Position numbers and translations under genes: made by a program. Below the pieces are notes generated by a model, which was not told the origin of the DNA, did no database searches, and worked only from the letters and a program-made list of their open reading frames with translations. 64,000 bases of DNA from Phascolarctobacterium sp. (GTDB lineage Bacteria; Bacillota; Negativicutes; Acidaminococcales; Acidaminococcaceae): contig QAMT01000002.1 of the NCBI GenBank assembly GCA_003150755.1, positions 310,001-374,000 of the forward strand, read 5' to 3'. Below, one piece after another: positions 35,018-41,735 of the stretch (position 1 is the first letter of the stretch; each line of letters begins with the position of its first letter).

Positions 35018-35812
35018 TCAGCCCAAAAGCAGGCGGTCACTGTCAAGCGTGTTGCCGGCAGCCTTTTCAAACATTTCCAGCAAATCCTGCGTCGTCAGGG
35101 TTTTCTTTTCGTCGCCCGCAACGTCTACCAAAATGCGTCCGTTGTACATCATAATCAGCCTGTTGCCGTAGCGCAGCGCGTCGCGCATGTTGTGCGTAAT
35201 CATCAGCGTCGTCAGCTTGTCGCGGTCAACAATGCGTTCGGTCAGCGCCAGCACCTTGGCTGCGGTTTTCGGGTCGAGCGCAGCGGTGTGTTCGTCCAAT
35301 AAAAGCAGCTTCGGCTTTTTAATGGTTGCCATTAAGAGCGTCAAAGCCTGCCTCTGCCCGCCGCTTAACAGGCCTACACGCGCCGTCATGCGGTTTTCAA
35401 GGCCCAGGTCCAGCTCTTTCAGCATTTCTACAAACCAGTCGTGGTCTTTTTCATTCAGGCTCCATTTTAAGCCCGGGGTCTGTCCGCGCCTTGCGGCGAT
35501 AGCCAGGTTTTCTTCAATCATCATGCCGGCTGCAGTGCCCATCATCGGGTCCTGGAACACCCTGCCGATGTATTTGGCGCGTTTGTGTTCCGGCGTTTTG
35601 GTAATATCCGCGCCGTCGATAACAATTTTGCCGCTGTCCACCGGGTACACGCCGGCAATGGAGTTTAAAAGCGTTGATTTGCCTGCGCCGTTGCCGCCGA
35701 TAACGGTTACAAAATCGCCGGGGGCAAGGTGCAGCGAAAGGTCCTGCAAGGCAATCTTTTCGTTGATGGTGCCTGCAAAGAAGGTTTTATGGATATGTTC
35801 AACGTGCAGCAT
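35018..35812 (-). CDS. ABC transporter ATPase, TrpZ-like
   Basis: A 264-residue single-cassette ATPase: Walker A GGNGAGKST (about 39-47), signature LSGGQRQALTLL, Walker B LLLLDEHTAALDPKT, and a switch His in MITHNMRDAL. The DEHTAALDPK form is typical of the ATPases paired with PF04392-type binding proteins (TrpXYZ group). It overlaps the permease stop by one base. Confidence 0.92.
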   Translation of the reverse strand: MLHVEHIHKTFFAGTINEKIALQDLSLHLAPGDFVTVIGGNGAGKSTLLNSIAGVYPVDSGKIVIDGADITKTPEHKRAKYIGRVFQDPMMGTAAGMMIEENLAIAARRGQTPGLKWSLNEKDHDWFVEMLKELDLGLENRMTARVGLLSGGQRQALTLLMATIKKPKLLLLDEHTAALDPKTAAKVLALTERIVDRDKLTTLMITHNMRDALRYGNRLIMMYNGRILVDVAGDEKKTLTTQDLLEMFEKAAGNTLDSDRLLLG

Positions 35813-36696
35813 TATTTCACCGCCTTTCTGATGCCGAGCTTATCTTTGACAAGCGGCAGCGAAAGTGCAAAGGCTACGAGAATTGCGGTAAACAGCTTCA
35901 AATCGTTAGGCGGCATGCCCATTTGCAGTACCGCCGCAATAACAATGCGGTAAACAACGCTGCCTAAAATTACGCTTACAATGCAGTTTTTAAAGCTGCG
36001 CGTGCCGAACAGAACCTCGCCGATAATGACGGAAGCAAGGCCGATAACGATGGTGCCTGTGCCCATGCCGACATCGGCAAAGCCGTTGTTCTGTGCAATC
36101 AGCGCGCCGCTGAGTGAAACAAGCGCGTTACTGATTAAAAGCCCGAGGATAATCGTGATGCGGGTATCGACGCCCTGCGCGCGTATCATCTGCTGGTTAA
36201 AACCGGTTGCACGGATGGCAGCGCCGATTTCCGTACCGAAGAACCAGTAAATGAACAGCCCGCTTAAAAAGGCGGCAATAGCGCCGACGGCAAGGACGGT
36301 GTAAACATTGTCCAGGCCGAACCAGGCCTGCATCTCCGTAAAAATTGTATCAATTCGCAAGAGCGACAGGTTAGCCTTGCCCATAACGCGCAGGTTTACG
36401 GAATACAGCGCAATCATGGTCAGGATGCCTGCCAGTAGTGCCGGTATTTTCAGTTTAGTGTGTAAAAGGCCGGTAGCAACGCCAGCGAGCATACCGGCAA
36501 CAGCGGCGCACGCAAAAGCTGCCGCCACGGAATAGCCCTCCGAAAGCATCGACGCCGCCACCGCAGCGCCCAGCGGAAAGCTGCCTTCAACAGTCAAATC
36601 AGCAATATCAAGGACGCGGAACGTAATATAAACGCCCAGCGCCATAACCGCCCACAAAAGCCCCTGCGCAATTGTCGGCATTAAAATGTCTAACAT
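35812..36696 (-). CDS. ABC transporter permease, TrpY-like
   Basis: A 294-residue permease of the branched-chain amino acid class with about eight helices; GLLWAVMALGVYITFRVLDIADLTVEGSFPLGAA at the N terminus is characteristic of partners of ABC_sub_bind receptors. The cytoplasmic loop contains IRATGFNQQMIRAQGV. It follows the binding-protein genes after a 64-base gap that contains a hairpin, and is coupled to the ATPase gene. Confidence 0.92.
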   Translation of the reverse strand: MLDILMPTIAQGLLWAVMALGVYITFRVLDIADLTVEGSFPLGAAVAASMLSEGYSVAAAFACAAVAGMLAGVATGLLHTKLKIPALLAGILTMIALYSVNLRVMGKANLSLLRIDTIFTEMQAWFGLDNVYTVLAVGAIAAFLSGLFIYWFFGTEIGAAIRATGFNQQMIRAQGVDTRITIILGLLISNALVSLSGALIAQNNGFADVGMGTGTIVIGLASVIIGEVLFGTRSFKNCIVSVILGSVVYRIVIAAVLQMGMPPNDLKLFTAILVAFALSLPLVKDKLGIRKAVK

Positions 36697-36725
36697 CTAA
36701 TCTCCTCCAAAGGTATGCAGCAAAA

Positions 36726-36750
36726 GCGGGCTTCCGCGCAGGAAACCCGC
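36726..36750 (-). terminator. Attenuating hairpin between binding protein and permease genes
   Basis: GCGGGcTTCC/GGAAaCCCGC stem followed on the minus strand by TTTTGC. A partial terminator here would keep receptor levels above membrane subunit levels, as in many ABC operons. Confidence 0.6.
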
Positions 36751-36760
36751 ATCTTGCCGT

Positions 36761-37756
36761 TTATTTTGCTTCTGCTTCTTTCAAAACTTCTTCCGGAATG
36801 GTATAGCCAAGACGGTCGGCAACAGCCTGGTTAATGGTAACTTTAAACTGTTTCTGAGTTTCTACCGCCATATCGGCAGGTTTGGCTTCGCCCTTTAAAA
36901 TTTTGGCTGCCATTTCGCCGGTCTGCTTGCCAAGCTGGTAATAGTCGATGCCTATTACTGCCACGCTGCCCTCGGTATCGGGCCAGCCGCAGGTCATAAT
37001 CAGTTTTTCCGGTTCGGTTACGCTGATAAGCGTCGGTACTGCCGAAGCCATAACATTATCGGTAGGCAGGTACAGGCAGTCAATTTCGCCAAGCAGGCTT
37101 TGCGCCGCCTGCTGGATATCGTTGACGCTGGAAACAGTTGCCTCTTTTACTTCAAGGCCTTTTTCGGCAGCGTATTTTTTCAGGATATCCACCTGCATCT
37201 GCGAGTTAACCTCGCTGGAGGAATAAATTGTGCCTACTACTTTAGCGTCCGGCACAAGTTTAAGCAAAAGGTCAAGCTGCTCTTTAATCGGGTTCATATC
37301 GCTGGTGCCGGTAACATTGCCGCCCGGTTTTTCGTTGGAAGCAACGAGTTTGGCAGCCTCATAATCGGTAACGGCCGTTGCCACAATAGGGATATCCTTC
37401 GTGGCGTTGGCAGCAGTCTGCGCAGCCGGTGTCGCGATAGCGCAGATTAAATCGACTTTATTGCTGACAAAGCGGTGCGCAATGTTTTGCAGGTTGCTCT
37501 GGTCTGCCTGCGCGTTCTGCCTGTCAAAAGTAACGTTTTCGTTTTCTTTAAAGCCATTTTCGGCAAGGCCGTCTACAAAGCCTTTATTGGCAGCGTCAAG
37601 CGATGCGTGCTCAACAAGCTGCACAATGCCTACATTTACTGTTTTTTTAGCTGCTGCTTCTTCTTTTTTGTCACCGCCGCAGCCGCCGATAATTCCGGCA
37701 GCAAGGCTTAAAGCCAGCACAGCTGCCAGTGCGCGTGCTTTTCTGGATAACTTCAT
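36761..37756 (-). CDS. ABC transporter substrate-binding lipoprotein, TrpX-like (1)
   Basis: A 331-residue lipoprotein: signal peptide with lipobox IIGG|C near residue 26, then an ABC_sub_bind (PF04392) receptor domain with NVGIVQLVEHASLDAANKGF and the ATAVTDYEAAKLV block. Family members bind tryptophan, tyrosine or related compounds. It is closely similar to the receptor encoded immediately upstream, most identical in the N-terminal lobe and divergent in the second half, so the pair may differ in ligand. Confidence 0.92.
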   Translation of the reverse strand: MKLSRKARALAAVLALSLAAGIIGGCGGDKKEEAAAKKTVNVGIVQLVEHASLDAANKGFVDGLAENGFKENENVTFDRQNAQADQSNLQNIAHRFVSNKVDLICAIATPAAQTAANATKDIPIVATAVTDYEAAKLVASNEKPGGNVTGTSDMNPIKEQLDLLLKLVPDAKVVGTIYSSSEVNSQMQVDILKKYAAEKGLEVKEATVSSVNDIQQAAQSLLGEIDCLYLPTDNVMASAVPTLISVTEPEKLIMTCGWPDTEGSVAVIGIDYYQLGKQTGEMAAKILKGEAKPADMAVETQKQFKVTINQAVADRLGYTIPEEVLKEAEAK

Positions 37757-37804
37757 TTAAGATTCATTCCTTCCATAGGTAAACTTTTTCTGCTTTTAAA
37801 CGCT

Positions 37805-38803
37805 TTATTTTACAATCTCAGCGTTTTGCAGCACGTCCTGTGGAATGGTAATGCCAAGGCGTTTGGCGCTCTGCCCGTTGACAACGGTTTTGAACTGTTT
37901 CTGCGTCTGCACCGGCATATCGGCCGGTTTAGCCTCGCCTTTTAAGATTCTGGCTGCCATCTCGCCGGTTTCCTTACCGAGCTGGTAGTAATCAATACCC
38001 AGCGTTGCAAGACCGCCTGCCCTTACCGGGCCTTCCTCGCCGCAGATGACTGCAAGCCCTGCTTCATCCGTAACGGCAACAAGGGTCGGCATCGAAGATG
38101 CGATAACATTGTCAGTCGGCACATAAACTGCGTCAACCTTGCCCACAAGGCTCTGTGCTGCCTGCTGAATATCGTTTACCGTGGAAACCGTTGCTTCCAT
38201 GACATTGACGCCCCGTTCAGCAGCTGCTTTTTTCATTAAATCAATCTGAATCTGAGAATTTACTTCGCTGGAGCAGTAAATGGTGCCGATAGTTTTGGCA
38301 TCCGGCACGATTTTCAGCAAAAGGTCAACCTGCTCTTTAATCGGGTTCATATCGCTGGTGCCCGTAACATTTACGCCCGGTTTTTCGTTCGATTCAACAA
38401 GTTTGGCTGCTTCGTAATCGGTAACGGCCGTCGCCACGATGGGGATATCCTTGGTAGCGTTTGCCATAACCTGCGCCGCCGGTGTCGCGATGGCGCAAAT
38501 CAAATCAACCTTGTTGTTGACAAAGCGGTGCGCAATGTTTTGCAGATTGCTCTGGTCTGCCTGTGCATTCTGCCTGTCGAAAGTAATGTTCTCGTTTTCT
38601 TTGAAGCCTTTTTCCGCCAGCCCGTCTACAAAACCTTTGTTGGCGGCGTCAAGCGCGCTGTGTTCTACCAGTTGTACAATGCCTACATTTAACTGCGCTT
38701 TGCCTTCAGCTTCCTTTTTTTCGCCGCCGCAACCCGCCAGAAGCCCCAATGCCAGAAGCAAAGTTACGCCTACAGCAAATTTTTTCAATCCTCTTTTTTT
38801 CAT
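37805..38803 (-). CDS. ABC transporter substrate-binding lipoprotein, TrpX-like (2)
   Basis: A 332-residue paralogue of the next gene, first in the operon receptor-receptor-permease-ATPase-HAD. The start is the ATG at 38803, placed 9 bases after AAGG; upstream in-frame codons (TTG at 38839, ATG at 38812) lack a site. It has a lipobox GLLAG|C and the ABC_sub_bind domain. Around residue 240 the ligand-side segment EEGPVRAGGLATLGIDY differs from the sister protein. Confidence 0.92.
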   Translation of the reverse strand: MKKRGLKKFAVGVTLLLALGLLAGCGGEKKEAEGKAQLNVGIVQLVEHSALDAANKGFVDGLAEKGFKENENITFDRQNAQADQSNLQNIAHRFVNNKVDLICAIATPAAQVMANATKDIPIVATAVTDYEAAKLVESNEKPGVNVTGTSDMNPIKEQVDLLLKIVPDAKTIGTIYCSSEVNSQIQIDLMKKAAAERGVNVMEATVSTVNDIQQAAQSLVGKVDAVYVPTDNVIASSMPTLVAVTDEAGLAVICGEEGPVRAGGLATLGIDYYQLGKETGEMAARILKGEAKPADMPVQTQKQFKTVVNGQSAKRLGITIPQDVLQNAEIVK

Positions 38804-38868
38804 AATATCCATCCTTCCATTCTGCAAAATACCCCTCAATAAAAAACAAAACTACTATTTTATCATCT

Positions 38869-38897
38869 ATTTTACCATTTATCTGTCTAAAAAACAA
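38869..38897 (-). promoter_or_regulatory. Promoter of the TrpXYZ-like operon
   Basis: On the minus strand TTGTTT, 17-base spacer, TAAAAT. The leader is about 60 nt and has no T-box or Trp leader peptide. Confidence 0.65.
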
Positions 38898-38988
38898 ACT
38901 TCATTAAACAAAATTTTAAAATTTTCCGTCAATTTATGGATGGATGTATATATTTTAGAGACATTTCTGCAAAAATGCCCTTGAATAA

Positions 38989-39063
38989 CAAAAACCGGGA
39001 GCGATAGCTTCCGGTTTTTTGTTTGTGTGCGTTATGTCTAAAACACCCACTCTATCCTTTTGT
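38989..39063 (-). ncRNA. Antitoxin-only remnant: predicted antisense RNA without a toxin gene
   Basis: The minus-strand promoter TTGCTT (39093-39098), 17 bases, TAAAAT (39070-39075) and a symmetrical terminator CCGGGAGC/GCTTCCGG (38995-39014) are the same parts as in loci 2-4, but no peptide gene lies to the left. A transcript of about 75 nt is predicted; it could act on the other loci in trans. Confidence 0.5.
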
Positions 39064-39150
39064 GCCTTTATTTTAGCACGCACAAGTTATAAAAGCAAAC
39101 GCTTAAATATCAAATTTTAAATATAAAATAGTAAAGTCAGTTTAACTTAT

Positions 39151-39303
39151 ACAGGTGAAGGACTGGGCTGCAAAACAGCGGTTAAAAACTGCGGCGGCTG
39201 AATTTATAACGCCAAACTCCGCAAGTCCGGCTGCGCAGCCCGGACGGAATCGGTGAAGCCGCAGCATTTTTACGCTGCTTTTGCAGGATAGGGTTTTACC
39301 TGT
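39151..39303. ncRNA. Unidentified structured RNA element, copy A
   Basis: A 153-base element closed by ACAGGTGAAG/TTTTACCTGT. Inside are a long hairpin GTCCGGCTG/CAGCCCGGAC (39225-39245), GCAGC/GCTGC (39261-39278) and a GCGGTT/AACTGC helix. Most of the core is identical to copy B at 39994, while changes fall in stems and keep pairing. I could not match it to a known riboswitch or ncRNA class, and the strand of transcription is uncertain. Confidence 0.55.
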
Positions 39304-39343
39304 ACAGTTTTATCTTTTAGCCATACTATTAAAATTTCATCTA

Positions 39344-39372
39344 TTGACAGCATTTTATTTCTCAGGCATAAT
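39344..39372 (+). promoter_or_regulatory. Promoter of toxin-like locus 2
   Basis: TTGACA (39344-39349), 17-base spacer, CATAAT (39367-39372). The predicted first base is G39379, placing GCTGTGA at the very 5' end of the mRNA. Confidence 0.8.
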
Positions 39373-39412
39373 AGAAAAGCTGTGACTCTTTCCGGCAGGA
39401 AGGAGGTGTATT

Positions 39413-39502
39413 ATGTTAGAGGGATTTATGGCCTTCATTGTATCTGTTATGGCAGGTATAGTATCGTATTATATCTGCAAATGGCTGGACAGATATTTAT
39501 AA
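39413..39502 (+). CDS. 29-aa membrane peptide, type I toxin-like (copy 2)
   Basis: ATG start 7 bases after GGAGG. The peptide has a hydrophobic core (FMAFIVSVMAGIVSYY) and the shared tail ICKWLDRYL. The ribosome binding site is enclosed by CTCTTTCC-ggca-GGAAGGAG, and the mRNA 5' end GCTGTGA can pair with TCACAGC right after the stop (39503-39509). The terminator is at 39520-39552 (CCGGGAG/CTCCCGG). It differs from copy 3 mainly in the first seven residues. Confidence 0.78.
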   Translation: MLEGFMAFIVSVMAGIVSYYICKWLDRYL

Positions 39503-39518
39503 TCACAGCCAACCTAAA

Positions 39519-39591
39519 TGAAAAACCGGGAGTTGCCGCTCCCGGTTTTTTCTTTTTTGTGCATCATGTTAGAGGGTGCACTTAGCCTTGT
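39519..39591 (-). ncRNA. Predicted antisense RNA (antitoxin) of locus 2
   Basis: Minus-strand promoter TTGCTT (39621-39626), 17 bases, TATAAT (39598-39603); expected transcript about 39591 to the shared terminator at 39520, complementary to the toxin mRNA tail. Confidence 0.62.
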
Positions 39592-39652
39592 GCCTTTATT
39601 ATAGCACGCACAAGTTATAAAAGCAAACGCTTGAATATTAAATTTTTATCTA

Positions 39653-39681
39653 TTGACAACATTTTATTTCTCAGGCATAAT
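39653..39681 (+). promoter_or_regulatory. Promoter of toxin-like locus 3
   Basis: TTGACA (39653-39658), 17-base spacer, CATAAT (39676-39681). It begins only about 27 bases from the antisense promoter of locus 2, pointing the opposite way. Confidence 0.8.
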
Positions 39682-39721
39682 AGAAAAGCTGTGATCCTTT
39701 CCAGCGGAAAGGAGGTGTAGT

Positions 39722-39811
39722 ATGGCAAATGCTATTTTGACCTTTATAGTATCTGTTATGGCAAGTATAATTGCGTATTATATCTGCAAATGGCTGGACA
39801 GATACTTATAA
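39722..39811 (+). CDS. 29-aa membrane peptide, type I toxin-like (copy 3)
   Basis: ATG start after GGAGG. Peptide core ILTFIVSVMASIIAYY with tail ICKWLDRYL. Its site-hiding hairpin is TCCTTTCC-agc-GGAAAGGA: the loop is shorter and the G-U pair of the other copies has become A-U, with stem length kept. The 5' GCTGTGA and 3' TCACAGC (39812-39818) are unchanged. This locus has no structured RNA element directly upstream, unlike copies 2 and 4. Confidence 0.78.
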   Translation: MANAILTFIVSVMASIIAYYICKWLDRYL

Positions 39812-39828
39812 TCACAGCCAGCCTAAAT

Positions 39829-39904
39829 TAAAAACCGGGAGTTGCAGCTCCCGGTTTTTTGTTTTTAGGTGTACCATGACATTGGTGCTACCTTGACCTT
39901 TTGT
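39829..39904 (-). ncRNA. Predicted antisense RNA (antitoxin) of locus 3
   Basis: Minus-strand promoter TTGCTT (39934-39939), 17 bases, TATAAT (39911-39916). The shared terminator is the CCGGGAG/CTCCCGG hairpin at 39835-39854. Confidence 0.62.
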
Positions 39905-39993
39905 GCTTTTATTATAGCACGCACAGGTTATAAAAGCAAACGCTTGAATATTAAATTTTAAATATGTAACGTTAAACTTAATTTAACCCGCAA

Positions 39994-40141
39994 AGGTAAA
40001 AGACTGTGCTGCAAAACGGCAGTTAAAACTGCAGCGGCTGAATTTATAACGCCAAACTCCGTAAGTCCGGCTGCGCAGCCCGGACGGAAACGATGAAGCC
40101 GCAGCATTTTTACGCTGCTTTTGCAGGATAGGCTTTTGCCT
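39994..40141. ncRNA. Unidentified structured RNA element, copy B
   Basis: Second copy of the element at 39151, closed by AGGTAAAAG/CTTTTGCCT. Relative to copy A the closing stem and the inner GCAGTT/AACTGC helix carry several base changes that preserve pairing, while the central GTCCGGCTGCGCAGCCCGGAC hairpin and the following GAAGCCGCAGC block are identical. Confidence 0.55.
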
Positions 40142-40183
40142 GTACAGTTTTATCTTTTAGCTATACCATTAAAATTTTATCTA

Positions 40184-40212
40184 TTGACAGCACTTTATTT
40201 CTCAGGCATAAT
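40184..40212 (+). promoter_or_regulatory. Promoter of toxin-like locus 4
   Basis: TTGACA (40184-40189), 17-base spacer, CATAAT (40207-40212); predicted first base G40219. Confidence 0.8.
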
Positions 40213-40253
40213 AGAAAAGCCGTGACTCTTTCCGGCTGGAAGGAGGTGCAGTA

Positions 40254-40343
40254 TTGGACAATATCGTTATTCCCTTCATCGTATCTGTCGCAGCAAGTAT
40301 AGCAGCGTACTATATTTGCAAGTGGCTGGACAGATATCTGTAA
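40254..40343 (+). CDS. 29-aa membrane peptide, type I toxin-like (copy 4)
   Basis: TTG start like copy 1. Peptide core VIPFIVSVAASIAAYY with tail ICKWLDRYL. The mRNA 5' end reads GCCGTGA (40219-40225) instead of GCTGTGA, and the bases after the stop read TCACGGT (40344-40350) instead of TCACAGC, so the T-A pair became C-G and pairing is kept. The terminator is slightly longer (CCCGGGAG/CTCCCGGG). Confidence 0.78.
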   Translation: MDNIVIPFIVSVAASIAAYYICKWLDRYL

Positions 40344-40358
40344 TCACGGTCAGCACAT

Positions 40359-40432
40359 AAAAAAACCCGGGAGTGGCCGCTCCCGGGTTTTCTTTATGAT
40401 GTGCATATTGAACAACATCATTCCCTTTTCGT
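40359..40432 (-). ncRNA. Predicted antisense RNA (antitoxin) of locus 4
   Basis: Minus-strand promoter TTGCTT (40462-40467), 17 bases, TATAAT (40439-40444); runs to the symmetrical terminator at 40366-40388. Confidence 0.62.
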
Positions 40433-40504
40433 GATTTCATTATAGCACGCACAAGTTATAAAAGCAAACGCTTGAATATCAAATTTTAAATATAAAATGC
40501 TAAA

Positions 40505-41416
40505 TTATTTTTGCAAAACTTTGCGGGCCACGTCTTCGGTAACGATAAGATGCGTAACAAGCCCAGTGTGCAGCGCGCCCAGCACTGCCTTATCGCCTGC
40601 CGTAAGGCCGATGGCGATAACCTTGGGTACCTGCCGCAGGATTTTCAGCGGTATGCGCACGGCAAAATCGCACGCGCCGCTGATAAATTCGCCGCGCACA
40701 TTAAAATAGTACGAAAGCAGGCTGCCCACTGCCTGCTGGCGTTCCAGCGCGTCCTCAAAGCGCAGGGCCGTCGCTTCGTCCGGCACCCCGGGGTAGGCGC
40801 GTATTTCGGCCAGCGCCGCCGTTGCCTGCTGCCACAGCCCGGCAGCCTGTTTAAAATTGTCCGTGCCTTCAACGGCGTCGCGTGCCTCGCTGCTGTCCGG
40901 AAAAGCTTCTGCCTCCAGCCAGAACGCTTCGCGCCCGCTGCCAGCCAAAAGCTGCGCCAGTTCGTTTACGCGGTAGCCGCGGTTTGGTATCGCCGTTTTG
41001 CCTATCAGCGGAAATATGCTGCCCGTACCCTTCAAGCCGCCGTCAAGCGCTATTTTGGCAGCAATTTCGCCCAGCGTATAGCCCCAGCCCAGCCCGGCGG
41101 ATTTTTCGCCGCGCAGCTCGGCTTCGATATATACGGCGCTGTGCCGCAAAAGCTCATCACGCGGGGCGCTCGGCAATACTATGCCGCCTTTGATGCCGAA
41201 GCGCTGCCCCAAAAGTTTTAACAGTTCTGCATCGCCTGCAACCGGGGGACGTATTTCGATGTGTACTATGCCTGCTTCGCGCGCATGCGCCAGCATTTTG
41301 CTGACCTGCGGGCGCGAAACGCCGATTTTTGCCGCTATTTCTGCCTGCGTCAGCCCTTTTTCGTAATAAAGGCGCGCCACCTGCACCAGTACGGCAATAT
41401 CGCTTTCGGTCAGCAA
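40505..41416 (-). CDS. SorC/DeoR-type sugar-binding transcriptional regulator
   Basis: A 303-residue regulator: N-terminal helix-turn-helix (YYEKGLTQAEIAAKIGVSRPQVSKML, about 17-42) and a C-terminal sugar-phosphate binding domain of the SorC family (about 55-300). SorC proteins, including LsrR, sense phosphorylated sugars. It directly follows the VOC gene on the same strand and is the last gene of the aldolase-kinase operon, so it probably regulates that operon in response to its intermediate. Confidence 0.92.
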   Translation of the reverse strand: MLTESDIAVLVQVARLYYEKGLTQAEIAAKIGVSRPQVSKMLAHAREAGIVHIEIRPPVAGDAELLKLLGQRFGIKGGIVLPSAPRDELLRHSAVYIEAELRGEKSAGLGWGYTLGEIAAKIALDGGLKGTGSIFPLIGKTAIPNRGYRVNELAQLLAGSGREAFWLEAEAFPDSSEARDAVEGTDNFKQAAGLWQQATAALAEIRAYPGVPDEATALRFEDALERQQAVGSLLSYYFNVRGEFISGACDFAVRIPLKILRQVPKVIAIGLTAGDKAVLGALHTGLVTHLIVTEDVARKVLQK

Positions 41417-41731
41417 TTATTTTACTTCCATCAGTTCCATCAAAATGCCGTCCTTCATGATGAATGCGATGCGGGTATTTTCGTCTGCCATCCACGGTTC
41501 TACAACTACGCGGTTGGCTTTAAGCTGCTCGTCCATGTCGTCTACCTGGTAGGCAACGTGTACCAAAGTTTGCAGCTCCTCAGGCAGCGGGGTGTCTTTT
41601 TCAAAGCGCAGGTATTCAATGCCGAATTCGTTGGTTTCCGGCGGCACGATATGCGTTTTGATGTTTTCGGCGTAAACGCTGCCTTCCATTATTTTATCGG
41701 TGGGTACGCCGACGTGCATAAATTTTTTCAT
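41417..41731 (-). CDS. VOC (glyoxalase-like) family protein
   Basis: A 104-residue protein with the paired beta-alpha-beta-beta-beta units of the vicinal oxygen chelate fold: KFMHVGVPTDK at the start, LVHVAYQVDDMDEQL in the second unit and a terminal DGILMELMEV, whose Glu is a typical metal ligand. Such enzymes isomerise or cleave small metabolites. Encoded 4 bases after the LsrF-like aldolase gene, so probably acts on the same pathway. Confidence 0.8.
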   Translation of the reverse strand: MKKFMHVGVPTDKIMEGSVYAENIKTHIVPPETNEFGIEYLRFEKDTPLPEELQTLVHVAYQVDDMDEQLKANRVVVEPWMADENTRIAFIMKDGILMELMEVK

Positions 41732-41735
41732 CCGG

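Larger units (their letters stand above)
38990..40470. repeat. Tandem duplicated array of toxin-antitoxin-like loci and structured RNAs
   Basis: Equivalent points recur with a period of about 840 bases: antisense promoters 39070 and 39911, RNA elements 39151 and 39994, toxin promoters 39344 and 40184. The order is antitoxin-only remnant, RNA A, locus 2, locus 3, RNA B, locus 4. The AAAAGCAAACGCTT motif of the antisense promoters is repeated four times. The first unit has lost its leading toxin gene. This fills the gene-poor stretch between the TrpX-like operon and the SorC regulator. Confidence 0.8.

Noticed and set aside
39151..39303. Cobalamin, SAM, THF or c-di-GMP riboswitch identity for the structured element
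   Set aside because: None of the conserved cores of these classes could be found on either strand, and no metabolic gene follows.
39382..39585. 67-codon plus-strand frame at toxin locus 2
   Set aside because: It starts upstream of the ribosome binding site, overlaps the 29-aa gene in another frame and continues through the terminator; the same frame is not kept in the other copies.
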